Source: DATAGF01 sp963813355 (GTDB lineage Bacteria; Actinomycetota; Thermoleophilia; Miltoncostaeales; Miltoncostaeaceae). Taken from it: 57,416 nucleotides of DNA. Positions 44,466 to 51,648 of this stretch are shown in pieces. Both the position numbers and the translations under genes were made by a program. Under the pieces are notes generated by a model. The model had not been told where the DNA came from. It worked only from the letters and a program-made list of their open reading frames with translations, and made no database searches. Where the stretch lies: assembly GCA_963813355.1 (NCBI GenBank), contig CAWEYS010000003.1, forward strand, positions 1 to 57,416. The letters are read 5' to 3'. The first letter of the stretch is position 1, and each line of letters begins with the position of its first letter.

Positions 44466-45770
44466 ATGGGGAGTCCGAGACCGATCCGGCTCGCCCTCGC
44501 GGCCGCGCTCGCGGGCGTGACGGCCCTCACGTCGGGCTGCGTCGTCTTCCAGGGCGGCGTCGACGCCGGCCCCCAGTCCCAGATCATCGGCGACTTCCCG
44601 GTGAACCTCGTCGTCTGCGCCTCCGGGTCTCCGGGATGCCCCGACGGCGGGTTCTCGCAGTTCATCGCCCTCGACGGGACCGGACAGGTGTTGCTCGGCA
44701 TTCGCCTCCAGACGAACGTCAGCATCCCGTCGTCCTTCGCCTCCACGGGCCCCGAGGCCCTGGCCTTCACCCAGAGCCCCTCCTACGCCGCCGAGCTGCA
44801 GCGCCTCGCGCCGGCGGCCCCGGGGACCCGCTGGATCGGCTTCATCTCGGCGGTGACCAACTACGCGTTCGAGAGCGGCCCGCAGTCCTTCCCGGTGGAG
44901 CTCGCCTACACGCTGGGCCGGGGCGCCGACGGGACCCCCTTCAAGGGTCCGGTCGAGGGCGAGCTGCGGCTCGGCGGCCGTCAGGTGACCGCCGCGTTTC
45001 CCGGCTCGCGCCCCGTGGTCTGCGGGCCCTCGCTCACGGCGGTCTTCGACGAGGACGCGTCGGCCTCGAACGAGGTCCACCTCATCTGCACGGACACCTT
45101 CGCCACCCACCTCGATCCGGTGCGTGACCTCGGCATCCTGACCGGGGCCGCCGCCGGCGGATCGCCGGGAGGACTGGCGGCCATGGCCTTCGAGCTGCGC
45201 TTCGCGGGGGCGGCGAGCCCGTTGGCGAACTTCACGCTGACGGCGACGACAACGCTGCCGGGCGCCGGCGTCGCGGTGACGCCGGCAGGGTTCGCCCCCA
45301 CCGCCAACGGCAGCAGCCAGGCCCGGGTGGCGGTCGGCATCCCGCCCGGGGCGCGGGCCGGGAACCTACGACGTGACGCTGACGGCCAGGCTGGCGAACG
45401 GCCAGAGCCCGCACCGGCGTCGGCAGGCTCACGGTGCTCGGGGGCGGCGACCGGCGGCGGCGCCGGTACGCCTGCCCGCCTGCCCGCCCGGCTGAGGCTG
45501 ACGACGGTCCTCCCGCGCGGTCTGTCGGCGGCGCACGCACGCGCCAGGGGCATCGTCGTGCTGATCGGCGCCAACACGCCCGGGACGGCGCGCGTCCGGC
45601 TGTTCCAGGGTCGCGGCACGAAGCCGAAGGCGACGAGGGGCGTGCGCCTGCGGGTCCCCGGGCCCGCCCGCGTGGTGCTGAAGAGCAGGAAGCTGGTGAA
45701 GGGTCCCTACCGGATCGTCATCACGGCCGACGGGCGGAACTTCGTGCGGCGGGCGGTATTGACGAGGTAG
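44466..45770 (+). CDS. exported lipoprotein, paralogue 2
   Basis: A 434-codon open frame. Signal peptide with lipobox LTSGC (Cys about 22). The core contains FASTGPEALAFTQSPSYAAE, LQRLAPAAPGTRWIGFISAV, LGRGADGTPFKGP, VVCGPSLTAVFDEDAS and RDLGILTGAAAGG. Two conserved Cys of the core (VCASGSPGCPDG) could form a disulfide. A segment at about residues 298-325 reads nonsense in the main frame, whereas GTYDVTLTARLANGQS and RTGVGRLTVLGGG appear in the other frames; three +1 indels that cancel (about 45360, 45415, 45450) explain it. It is a tandem paralogue of the preceding gene, which it follows by 4 nt. No known domain. Confidence 0.7.
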   Translation: MGSPRPIRLALAAALAGVTALTSGCVVFQGGVDAGPQSQIIGDFPVNLVVCASGSPGCPDGGFSQFIALDGTGQVLLGIRLQTNVSIPSSFASTGPEALAFTQSPSYAAELQRLAPAAPGTRWIGFISAVTNYAFESGPQSFPVELAYTLGRGADGTPFKGPVEGELRLGGRQVTAAFPGSRPVVCGPSLTAVFDEDASASNEVHLICTDTFATHLDPVRDLGILTGAAAGGSPGGLAAMAFELRFAGAASPLANFTLTATTTLPGAGVAVTPAGFAPTANGSSQARVAVGIPPGARAGNLRRDADGQAGERPEPAPASAGSRCSGAATGGGAGTPARLPARLRLTTVLPRGLSAAHARARGIVVLIGANTPGTARVRLFQGRGTKPKATRGVRLRVPGPARVVLKSRKLVKGPYRIVITADGRNFVRRAVLTR

Positions 45771-45875
45771 CCCGTCATCGGCCGTCATGCGGTCGCCGAC
45801 CGAGCGGAGCGCCCTTGGCGCGGTCGAGGGGACCGTCATAGAGTCGGGGGCGGCGTTCGACTCCGGAGGGATGCG

Positions 45876-46163
45876 ATGGCGGTGGCCGTGATCCTCGACT
45901 TCCCGGGCGCGACCTTGGAGCAGTACGACCAGGTCGTCGCGCTCATGGGCTTCACGAAGGGCGGTGCAGGCGCGCCCGGCGGCCTCTTCCATTGGGTGAC
46001 CAAGACCGACGACGGCATCCGCGTGGTCAACGTCTGGGAGAGCCGGGAGATCTTCGAGCGCTTCGCTCAGGAGACGATCGGCCCGCTTACGCAGCAGGTG
46101 GGCGTCACCGACCCGCCGCGGACGAGGTTCTGCGAGGTCTACAGCTACCTCACCGCGGGGTAG
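45876..46163 (+). CDS. small dimeric alpha/beta-barrel (ABM-like) protein
   Basis: A 95-aa cytosolic protein with the pattern of a dimeric ferredoxin-like alpha/beta barrel. Strand VAVILDFPG, helix TLEQYDQVVALMGF, strand GGLFHWVTKTDDGIRVVNVW and helix SREIFERFAQETIGPLTQQ are followed by a last strand. Antibiotic-biosynthesis-monooxygenase-like folds look like this, but no catalytic residue can be named. ATG 45876 has GGAGGG about 6 nt upstream. It is a single gene. Confidence 0.72.
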   Translation: MAVAVILDFPGATLEQYDQVVALMGFTKGGAGAPGGLFHWVTKTDDGIRVVNVWESREIFERFAQETIGPLTQQVGVTDPPRTRFCEVYSYLTAG

Positions 46164-46192
46164 GGGGCGGCCGGGGGGTCCCGGCCCCGACG

Positions 46193-46221
46193 TTGACCTC
46201 CCCCCGCCCGTCCGGTAAACA
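46193..46221 (+). promoter_or_regulatory. candidate promoter of the pnt operon
   Basis: TTGACC (46193-46198), a 17-bp spacer, TAAACA (46216-46221). The -35 is close to consensus, the -10 weaker. Confidence 0.45.
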
Positions 46222-46261
46222 GCGCCACCCCCCCTTGCCCACGTCCGGGATCGTCCCCGAA

Positions 46262-47476
46262 TTGTCCGAGAACTCCTCCGCCCCGCCCCCCGACGGGGCC
46301 GAAAACCCCCGTCCGCTCTCGATCGGAGCGCCCGCCGAGCTGCGCGAGGGCGAGCGGAGGGTCGCCGTGACGCCCGCCGTCGTGGGGGCGTACGCCAAGC
46401 TCGGCGCGACGGTGGTGGTCGAGGCCGGGGCCGGCGAGGCGGCGGGGTTCCCCGACTCCGCCTACGAGGAGAAGGGCGCGGTCGTCGGCACGCGGGAGGA
46501 CGCCCTGGCGGCCGACATCGTGGCCTGCGTGCGGGTGCTGGGCGCCGACCCCGCCAGCCCGGACGCCGCGCGCCTGCGCGCCGGCCAGGCGGTGGTCGGC
46601 ATGGCCGCCCCCCTGGCCGCCCCCGAGGTATCGGCGGCCGTCGCGGCCCGCGGCGCGGCCCTCTTCTCGCTCGAGCTCCTGCCGCGCACCACGCGCGCGC
46701 AGTCGATGGACGTCCTGAGCTCGCAGGCCAACATCGCCGGGTACCGCGCGGTCCTGATCGCGGCCCAGGCGCTGCCGAAGATGTTCCCCCTCATGACCAC
46801 GGCGGCCGGGACCATCGCGCCGGCCCGCGTGTTCGTCGTGGGCGCGGGCGTCGCGGGGCTCTCGGCGATCGCCACGGCGCGTCGGCTGGGCGCGGTGGTC
46901 GAGGCCTACGACGTGCGCGATGCGGCCAAGGAGGAGGTGCAGAGCCTCGGCGCCCGCTTCGTGGAGCTCCCGCTGGACACCGGCCAGGAGGGCCCGGGCT
47001 CCGGGGCCTATGCGACCGCGATGAGCGACGAGGCCCTGGCGCGCCAGCGCGAGCTGATGCTGAAGACCGTGGCGGCCAGCGACGTGGTCATCACGACGGC
47101 CCAGGTGCAGGGCGCCAAGGCGCCCGTGCTCATCACGGCCGAGATGGTCGAGGCCATGAGCCCGGGCTCGGTGGTGGTGGACCTGGCGGCCGAGCAGGGC
47201 GGCAACGTCGCGCCCAGCCTCCCCGGCAGGACGGTCAACGTCGGCGGCGTGAGCGTCATCGGGCCGCTGGACGTCCCCTCGAGCGTGCCGCACCACGCGA
47301 GCCTGATGTACGCCAAGAACGTCGCCAATTTCGCCGCCCTGCTGGTGCGCGAGGGGGCCCTGGCCCTCGATACGGAGGACGACCTGGTGACCGGCTGCAC
47401 GGTGGCGCGGGACGGCGCGATCGTCAACGAGCGGGTGCGCGCCGCCCTCGGCGCCGAGGAGGGGGTCGCGTCGTGA
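46262..47476 (+). CDS. pntAA: NAD(P) transhydrogenase subunit alpha, NAD-binding (PntAA)
   Basis: About 404 aa, the NAD(H)-binding dI component of proton-translocating transhydrogenase. GAPAELREGERRVAVTPAVV is the N-terminal alanine-dehydrogenase-like motif. RTTRAQSMDVLSSQANIAGY is the mobile region, VFVVGAGVAGLSAIATARRLG the NAD Rossmann motif with VEAYDVR following, and VVDLAAEQGGN the late motif. TTG 46262 is the best in-frame start I see, with a short Pro-rich N-terminal extension; no good RBS is visible, so it is uncertain. It overlaps pntAB by 4 nt (GTGA). Confidence 0.9.
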   Translation: MSENSSAPPPDGAENPRPLSIGAPAELREGERRVAVTPAVVGAYAKLGATVVVEAGAGEAAGFPDSAYEEKGAVVGTREDALAADIVACVRVLGADPASPDAARLRAGQAVVGMAAPLAAPEVSAAVAARGAALFSLELLPRTTRAQSMDVLSSQANIAGYRAVLIAAQALPKMFPLMTTAAGTIAPARVFVVGAGVAGLSAIATARRLGAVVEAYDVRDAAKEEVQSLGARFVELPLDTGQEGPGSGAYATAMSDEALARQRELMLKTVAASDVVITTAQVQGAKAPVLITAEMVEAMSPGSVVVDLAAEQGGNVAPSLPGRTVNVGGVSVIGPLDVPSSVPHHASLMYAKNVANFAALLVREGALALDTEDDLVTGCTVARDGAIVNERVRAALGAEEGVAS

Positions 47477-47802
47477 CCAACGAGGTCATCATCACCAGCC
47501 TCTTCGTCCTCGCGCTGGCCGCCTTCCTCGGGTTCGAGCTGATCCGGCGGGTGCCGAAGCTGCTGCACACGCCGCTGATGGCCCTCACCAACGCCCTGTC
47601 GGCGATCGCGCTGGTGGGCTCGATCGTCATCCTCGGCCAGTCCGAGACGACCTACGCCAAGGTCCTCGGCTTCGTCGCGGTCGTCGCCTCGACGATCAAC
47701 GTGGTCGGCGGCTTCCTCATCACCGACCGCATGCTGAAGATGTTCCGCGGCCGCGAGCGGCCGCGGCCGGCGCCCTCCTCGGACGACGGGACGCCCCCGT
47801 GA
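47473..47802 (+). CDS. pntAB: NAD(P) transhydrogenase subunit alpha, membrane part (PntAB)
   Basis: A 109-aa membrane subunit with three hydrophobic helices: VIITSLFVLALAAFLGFELI, LMALTNALSAIALVGSIVIL and VLGFVAVVASTINVVGGFLI. TPLMALTNALSAI and STINVVGGFLITDRMLKMF are diagnostic. It forms part of the proton channel with PntB. Separate AA and AB genes are the arrangement of Rhodospirillum and of actinobacteria. Overlaps by 4 nt on both sides. Confidence 0.93.
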   Translation: MTNEVIITSLFVLALAAFLGFELIRRVPKLLHTPLMALTNALSAIALVGSIVILGQSETTYAKVLGFVAVVASTINVVGGFLITDRMLKMFRGRERPRPAPSSDDGTPP

Positions 47803-49205
47803 GCCGCATGGACTGGATCAACCTGGCGTACCTGGTGGCCGCGCTGGGGTTCGCGTTCTCGCTGAAGTGGATGACCTCGCCCCAGACCGCGCGGCGCGGG
47901 GTGCTCGCCGGCGAGATCGGGTTCGGCATCGCCATCGCCGCGACCCTCTTCTGGCCCGACATGACGACCGAGGGCTACGTGCTCATCGCCGTGGCGGCCC
48001 TGATCGGCGCGGCCATCGGGGTCCCGCTGGGCCTGATGGTCCCCATGACCGCGATGCCCCAGCGGATCGCCCTGTCGCACGCCTTCGGCGGTCTGGCGGC
48101 CGCCCTGGTGGGGACCGCCCACTACTACCTGGTGCGCAACGAGATCAACGAGTTCACCACCGCCGTGCTCGGCGTCGAGATCGGGCTCGGGTTCCTCGTC
48201 TTCACGGGCAGCCTGATGGCCGCGGGCAAGCTCCAGGAGTGGCTGCCCCAGCGGCCGATCGTCTACCGGGGCCAGAACGCGGTGAACTTCGCCGTGCTCG
48301 GGGCGGCCCTCGCCCTGGTGGTGGTGCTCGTGATCGACCCGACCCAGACCTGGATCGTGCCGATCATCGCCGTGCTGTCGCTGGCCTTCGGGGTGTTCCT
48401 GATCATCCCGATCGGCGGCGCCGACATGCCGACCGTGATCGCCCTCCTCAACGGCTACGCCGGCCTGTCGGCGGCCGCCCTCGGCATCGTGCTCGAGAAC
48501 AAGCTCCTGATCGTGGCCGGCGCGCTCGACGGGGCGTCCGGGATCATCCTCGCGATCATCATGTGCCGGGCGATGAACCGCTCCTTCCGCAACGTGCTCT
48601 TCGGGGCCTTCGGCGCGGTGGACGCCGTCGGCGCCGCGGAGGCGACGGACTTCGGGACGCACCGCACCGCCTCGGTCGACGAGGCCGCCGACCTCATGAA
48701 GATGGCGCGCTCGGTCGTGATCGTCCCCGGCTACGGCATGGCGGTGGCGCAGGCCCAGCACAAGGTGCGCGAGCTGGCCGACGCCCTCGAGAAGGAGGGC
48801 GTCGAGGTGCGCTACGCGATCCACCCCGTCGCCGGCCGCATGCCCGGCCACATGAACGTGCTGCTCGCCGAGGCCAACGTGCCCTACGAGCAACTGCTCG
48901 ACATGGACGAGATCAACGGCGACTTCCCCCAGACCGACGTCGTCCTGGTGCTGGGCGCGAACGACGTCGTCAACCCGGCCGCCCGCCACGACACCGGGAG
49001 CCCCATCTTCGGCATGCCGATCCTCGAGGTCGACAAGGCCGCCTCGATCTTCGTGGTCAAGCGCAGCATGCGCGCCGGCTTCGCGGGCATCGAGAACGAG
49101 CTCTTCTTCAACGAGAAGACGCAGATGGTGTTCGGCGACGCCAAGACCGTCGTCGGCGAGCTCGCGGCCGAGGTCAGCGGCCAGAAGGACGCCATCAGCC
49201 TCTAG
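47799..49205 (+). CDS. pntB: NAD(P) transhydrogenase subunit beta
   Basis: A 468-aa protein. The N-terminal half has about nine membrane helices of the dII channel (for example VLIAVAALIGAAIGVPLGLM and ALALVVVLVIDPTQ); the C-terminal dIII domain binds NADP(H). Key motifs: IVPGYGMAVAQAQHKVRELA (NADP-binding GYGMAVAQAQ), HPVAGRMPGHMNVLLAEANV, VLVLGANDVVNPAAR and VVKRSMRAGFAGIEN. With PntAA and PntAB it makes NADPH from NADH using the proton gradient. A GGGGCGG/CCGCCCC hairpin at 49205-49228, without a T-tract, may end the operon. Confidence 0.95.
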   Translation: MSRMDWINLAYLVAALGFAFSLKWMTSPQTARRGVLAGEIGFGIAIAATLFWPDMTTEGYVLIAVAALIGAAIGVPLGLMVPMTAMPQRIALSHAFGGLAAALVGTAHYYLVRNEINEFTTAVLGVEIGLGFLVFTGSLMAAGKLQEWLPQRPIVYRGQNAVNFAVLGAALALVVVLVIDPTQTWIVPIIAVLSLAFGVFLIIPIGGADMPTVIALLNGYAGLSAAALGIVLENKLLIVAGALDGASGIILAIIMCRAMNRSFRNVLFGAFGAVDAVGAAEATDFGTHRTASVDEAADLMKMARSVVIVPGYGMAVAQAQHKVRELADALEKEGVEVRYAIHPVAGRMPGHMNVLLAEANVPYEQLLDMDEINGDFPQTDVVLVLGANDVVNPAARHDTGSPIFGMPILEVDKAASIFVVKRSMRAGFAGIENELFFNEKTQMVFGDAKTVVGELAAEVSGQKDAISL

Positions 49206-49240
49206 GGGCGGCAGGGTCACCCCGCCCCGCGCGCCGGCGG

Positions 49241-49246
49241 TAGGAT
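49241..49246 (+). promoter_or_regulatory. -10 element of the ETF-QO gene
   Basis: TAGGAT at 49241-49246; the start would give a leader of about 32 nt before ATG 49285. Confidence 0.4.
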
Positions 49247-49284
49247 CGGGCAGAGCACCCGTTCCCGACCAGCGAGCCGCCCGC

Positions 49285-50979
49285 ATGAGCACCATCCCGG
49301 CGCAGTACCCGCCCCCCTTCAAGTCCTCGGACTACATCGTGGCCCCGTCCGCCGCGGAGGACGAGCGCATCGACGTGGGGGTGCTGATCGTCGGCGCCGG
49401 CCCCGCCGGGCTGGCGACGGCCGTGCGGCTGGGCCAGCTCCTGGCCGAGGACCCCGAGCTGACCGAGCAGCTCGGCGAGGTGCCGGTCGCCGTCGCCGAG
49501 AAGGGCAAGGCCGCGGGGTCGCACCTGCTGTCGGGCGCGGTCGTGCGGCCCGGCCCGCTGAAGGCGCTCTTCCCCGACCTCGCCGACGACGACTTTCCCC
49601 GCTACGGCGAGGTGACCGGCGAGTCGGTCTACTTCATGCGGCCCAAGGCCAAGGTGCGCATCCCCACCCCGCCGCAGATGAAGAACCACGGGAACTGGGT
49701 CATGTCGGTGAGCCAGCTCGCGCGCTGGATGAGCGACCAGGCCGAGGAGCTCGGGGCGTACATGCTCCCCGAGACCGACTGCCAGAAGCTCCTGCTCGAC
49801 CAGGGGCGGGTGATGGGCGTCGTGACCGGCGACAAGGGGCGGGGCCGCGACGGCGAGGAGCTGTCGGCGTTCGAGCCCGGCGCCGAGGTGCAGGCGCAGG
49901 TCACCGTGCTGGCCGAGGGCACGCCCGGGCACCTCAGCGGCCTGGTGCGCGGCCACTTCGACCTCGACCGCGAGTCCACCCAGATCTGGGAGCTCGGGGT
50001 GAAGGAGGTCTGGCGCGTCCCGACGCCCCTGGGCAAGGTCATCCACACGCTGGGCTGGCCGCTGCGGCTGGCCACCAAGTACCGCGAGTACGGCGGCTCG
50101 TGGATCTACCCCATGGGCGACGACATGATCTCGCTCGGCTTCGTGGTGGGGCTCGACTACGCCGACGCGACGATCTCGGGGCACGACCTGCTCCAGGAGT
50201 TCAAGACCCACCCGTTCATCCGCAGCCTCATCGAGGGCGGCGAGCGGCTCGCCTGGGGCGCCAAGACGATCCCGGGCGGCGGGTTCTACGGGCTGCCGAG
50301 CCGGATGCACGTGCCGGGCGCGGTGCTCGTGGGCGACAGCGCCGGCTTCGTCAACATGATGGCCCTGAAGGGCGTGCACCACGCGATCCACTCGGGGACG
50401 CTGGCGGCCGAGGCGATCTACGAGGCCCTCAAGGCCGGCAAGGCCACGAGCCCGGCGGGCCTCTGGGGCTACACCACCCGCATCCGCGGCTCGGCGATCT
50501 GGAAGGACCTCTGGAAGGTCCGCGACATCCGCCCGGCCTTCCAGAAGGGCTTCATCTACGGCGGGATGATCCACGGGATGCAGACCAGCTCGTTCGGGCA
50601 CGCGCCCCGCAAGCGGGTGCGCTTCAAGCCCGACGTCGCCGAGCCGATCTTCGTGGGCTCGGCGCGCGCGCGCTACCCGAAGCCCGACGGGCAGTACGTC
50701 TTCGACAAGCTCGGCAGCGTCTTCGCCAGCGGGAACCAGACCCGCGACGACCAGCCGAGCCACATCCGCGTCCAGACGCGCGTGCCGGTGGAGCTCGCCA
50801 CGGCGTGGGAGTGGATGTGCCCGGCGAAGGTCTACGAGATCGCCGACGAGCCGCAGAACGGCACGGTCACGGTCCACCTGAGCCCGTCGAACTGCGTGCA
50901 GTGCGGGGCCATCACGGCCAAGGGCGGGCGCCTGACGCCCCCCGAGGGCGGCAGCGGCCCCGAGTACACCATCACCTGA
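49285..50979 (+). CDS. electron transfer flavoprotein-quinone oxidoreductase
   Basis: A 564-aa FAD and Fe-S protein that passes electrons from ETF to the quinone pool. FAD motif VLIVGAGPAGLATAVRLGQL (about 34-53); PGGGFYGLPSRMHVPGAVLV and GDSAGFVNMMALKGVHHAI are the typical central motifs. The C-terminal Fe-S region has MCPAKVYEI and NCVQCGAIT, then PPEGGSGPEYT. Of the four canonical cluster Cys (C-x..-N-C-x2-C-x2-C) the last is missing (CGAI instead of CKTC) and the following loop is about four residues shorter. ATG 49285 has only a weak RBS. No etfAB is in the window. The next gene starts at or just after its stop. Confidence 0.92.
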   Translation: MSTIPAQYPPPFKSSDYIVAPSAAEDERIDVGVLIVGAGPAGLATAVRLGQLLAEDPELTEQLGEVPVAVAEKGKAAGSHLLSGAVVRPGPLKALFPDLADDDFPRYGEVTGESVYFMRPKAKVRIPTPPQMKNHGNWVMSVSQLARWMSDQAEELGAYMLPETDCQKLLLDQGRVMGVVTGDKGRGRDGEELSAFEPGAEVQAQVTVLAEGTPGHLSGLVRGHFDLDRESTQIWELGVKEVWRVPTPLGKVIHTLGWPLRLATKYREYGGSWIYPMGDDMISLGFVVGLDYADATISGHDLLQEFKTHPFIRSLIEGGERLAWGAKTIPGGGFYGLPSRMHVPGAVLVGDSAGFVNMMALKGVHHAIHSGTLAAEAIYEALKAGKATSPAGLWGYTTRIRGSAIWKDLWKVRDIRPAFQKGFIYGGMIHGMQTSSFGHAPRKRVRFKPDVAEPIFVGSARARYPKPDGQYVFDKLGSVFASGNQTRDDQPSHIRVQTRVPVELATAWEWMCPAKVYEIADEPQNGTVTVHLSPSNCVQCGAITAKGGRLTPPEGGSGPEYTIT

Positions 50980-51020
50980 GATGGCCAGCCACGCGCGCGG
51001 GTCACCCGGCCGCGCAGGCG

Positions 51021-51635
51021 ATGCTCGCCTGGATGCAGGCGCACCCCGCGCGGGTGCGCGATCTGCTCGACGAGGAGGCCGCCGCGGCCGAGGACCTCGG
51101 CCCGGCCGGCGACCCGGCCGTGCGCGCCCACCTGCGCTTCGTAGGCGAGGCGCTCGCGGCCACCGCGGCGCCGGCCGCCGCCCCCGGGCTCGAGGCCTTC
51201 GCCCGCGACCTCCCCCGGCTGCTCGCCGAGCGCGAGGACCGGGTCGACGAGGAGATGAAGCGGGTCGGCGAGGCGCACGCCTTCGAGGCCGGGCTGCAGT
51301 TCGGCGCGGACGCGGGCGAGGACCCGAGCATGCGCGCCGTGCTCGACCGGCGCGTGCGCGTCGCCGCATGGACGCGGGTCTTCCTGGCCGCCCTCGACGA
51401 GGCCCGGGCGCCGGCCGCGCCGGCGGCGCCTGCCGCCCTGGAGTGGATGGCCGCCCACCAGACCCAGCTCGCCGACACGATCTTCGCGATGGACCGCCGC
51501 GCCAAGCAGGCCGAGCTCGACCGGGGAGGGCCCGACGCGATCGCGAGCCCCGAGGTCGTCAACCGCATCGGGCAGGCCGCCATGGTCCAGGCCCACGCCC
51601 GCTTCCTGGTGGAGGCGCTCGCCGCCGCGCTGTGA
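51021..51635 (+). CDS. Ala-rich helical hypothetical protein
   Basis: About 204 aa from ATG 51021 (MLAWMQAHPARVRDLLDEEA), strongly helical, with no recognised domain. The gene may really begin at ATG 50981, one base after the ETF-QO stop: MASHARG in that frame continues as GHPAAQAMLAWM after removal of one base near 50998, another possible +1 indel. Its tight placement after ETF-QO suggests co-expression. The charge pattern (REDRVDEEMKRVGEAHAFEA, TIFAMDRRAKQAELDRGG) suggests a soluble helical bundle. Confidence 0.6.
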   Translation: MLAWMQAHPARVRDLLDEEAAAAEDLGPAGDPAVRAHLRFVGEALAATAAPAAAPGLEAFARDLPRLLAEREDRVDEEMKRVGEAHAFEAGLQFGADAGEDPSMRAVLDRRVRVAAWTRVFLAALDEARAPAAPAAPAALEWMAAHQTQLADTIFAMDRRAKQAELDRGGPDAIASPEVVNRIGQAAMVQAHARFLVEALAAAL

Positions 51636-51648
51636 GCGGCCGGCCCGG

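Noticed and set aside
49195..51369. Antisense open frame of 724 codons over the ETF-QO gene
   Set aside because: Composition (His/Arg/Ala/Gly-rich, no motifs) is that of a shadow frame; the plus strand encodes a complete ETF-QO with FAD motif.
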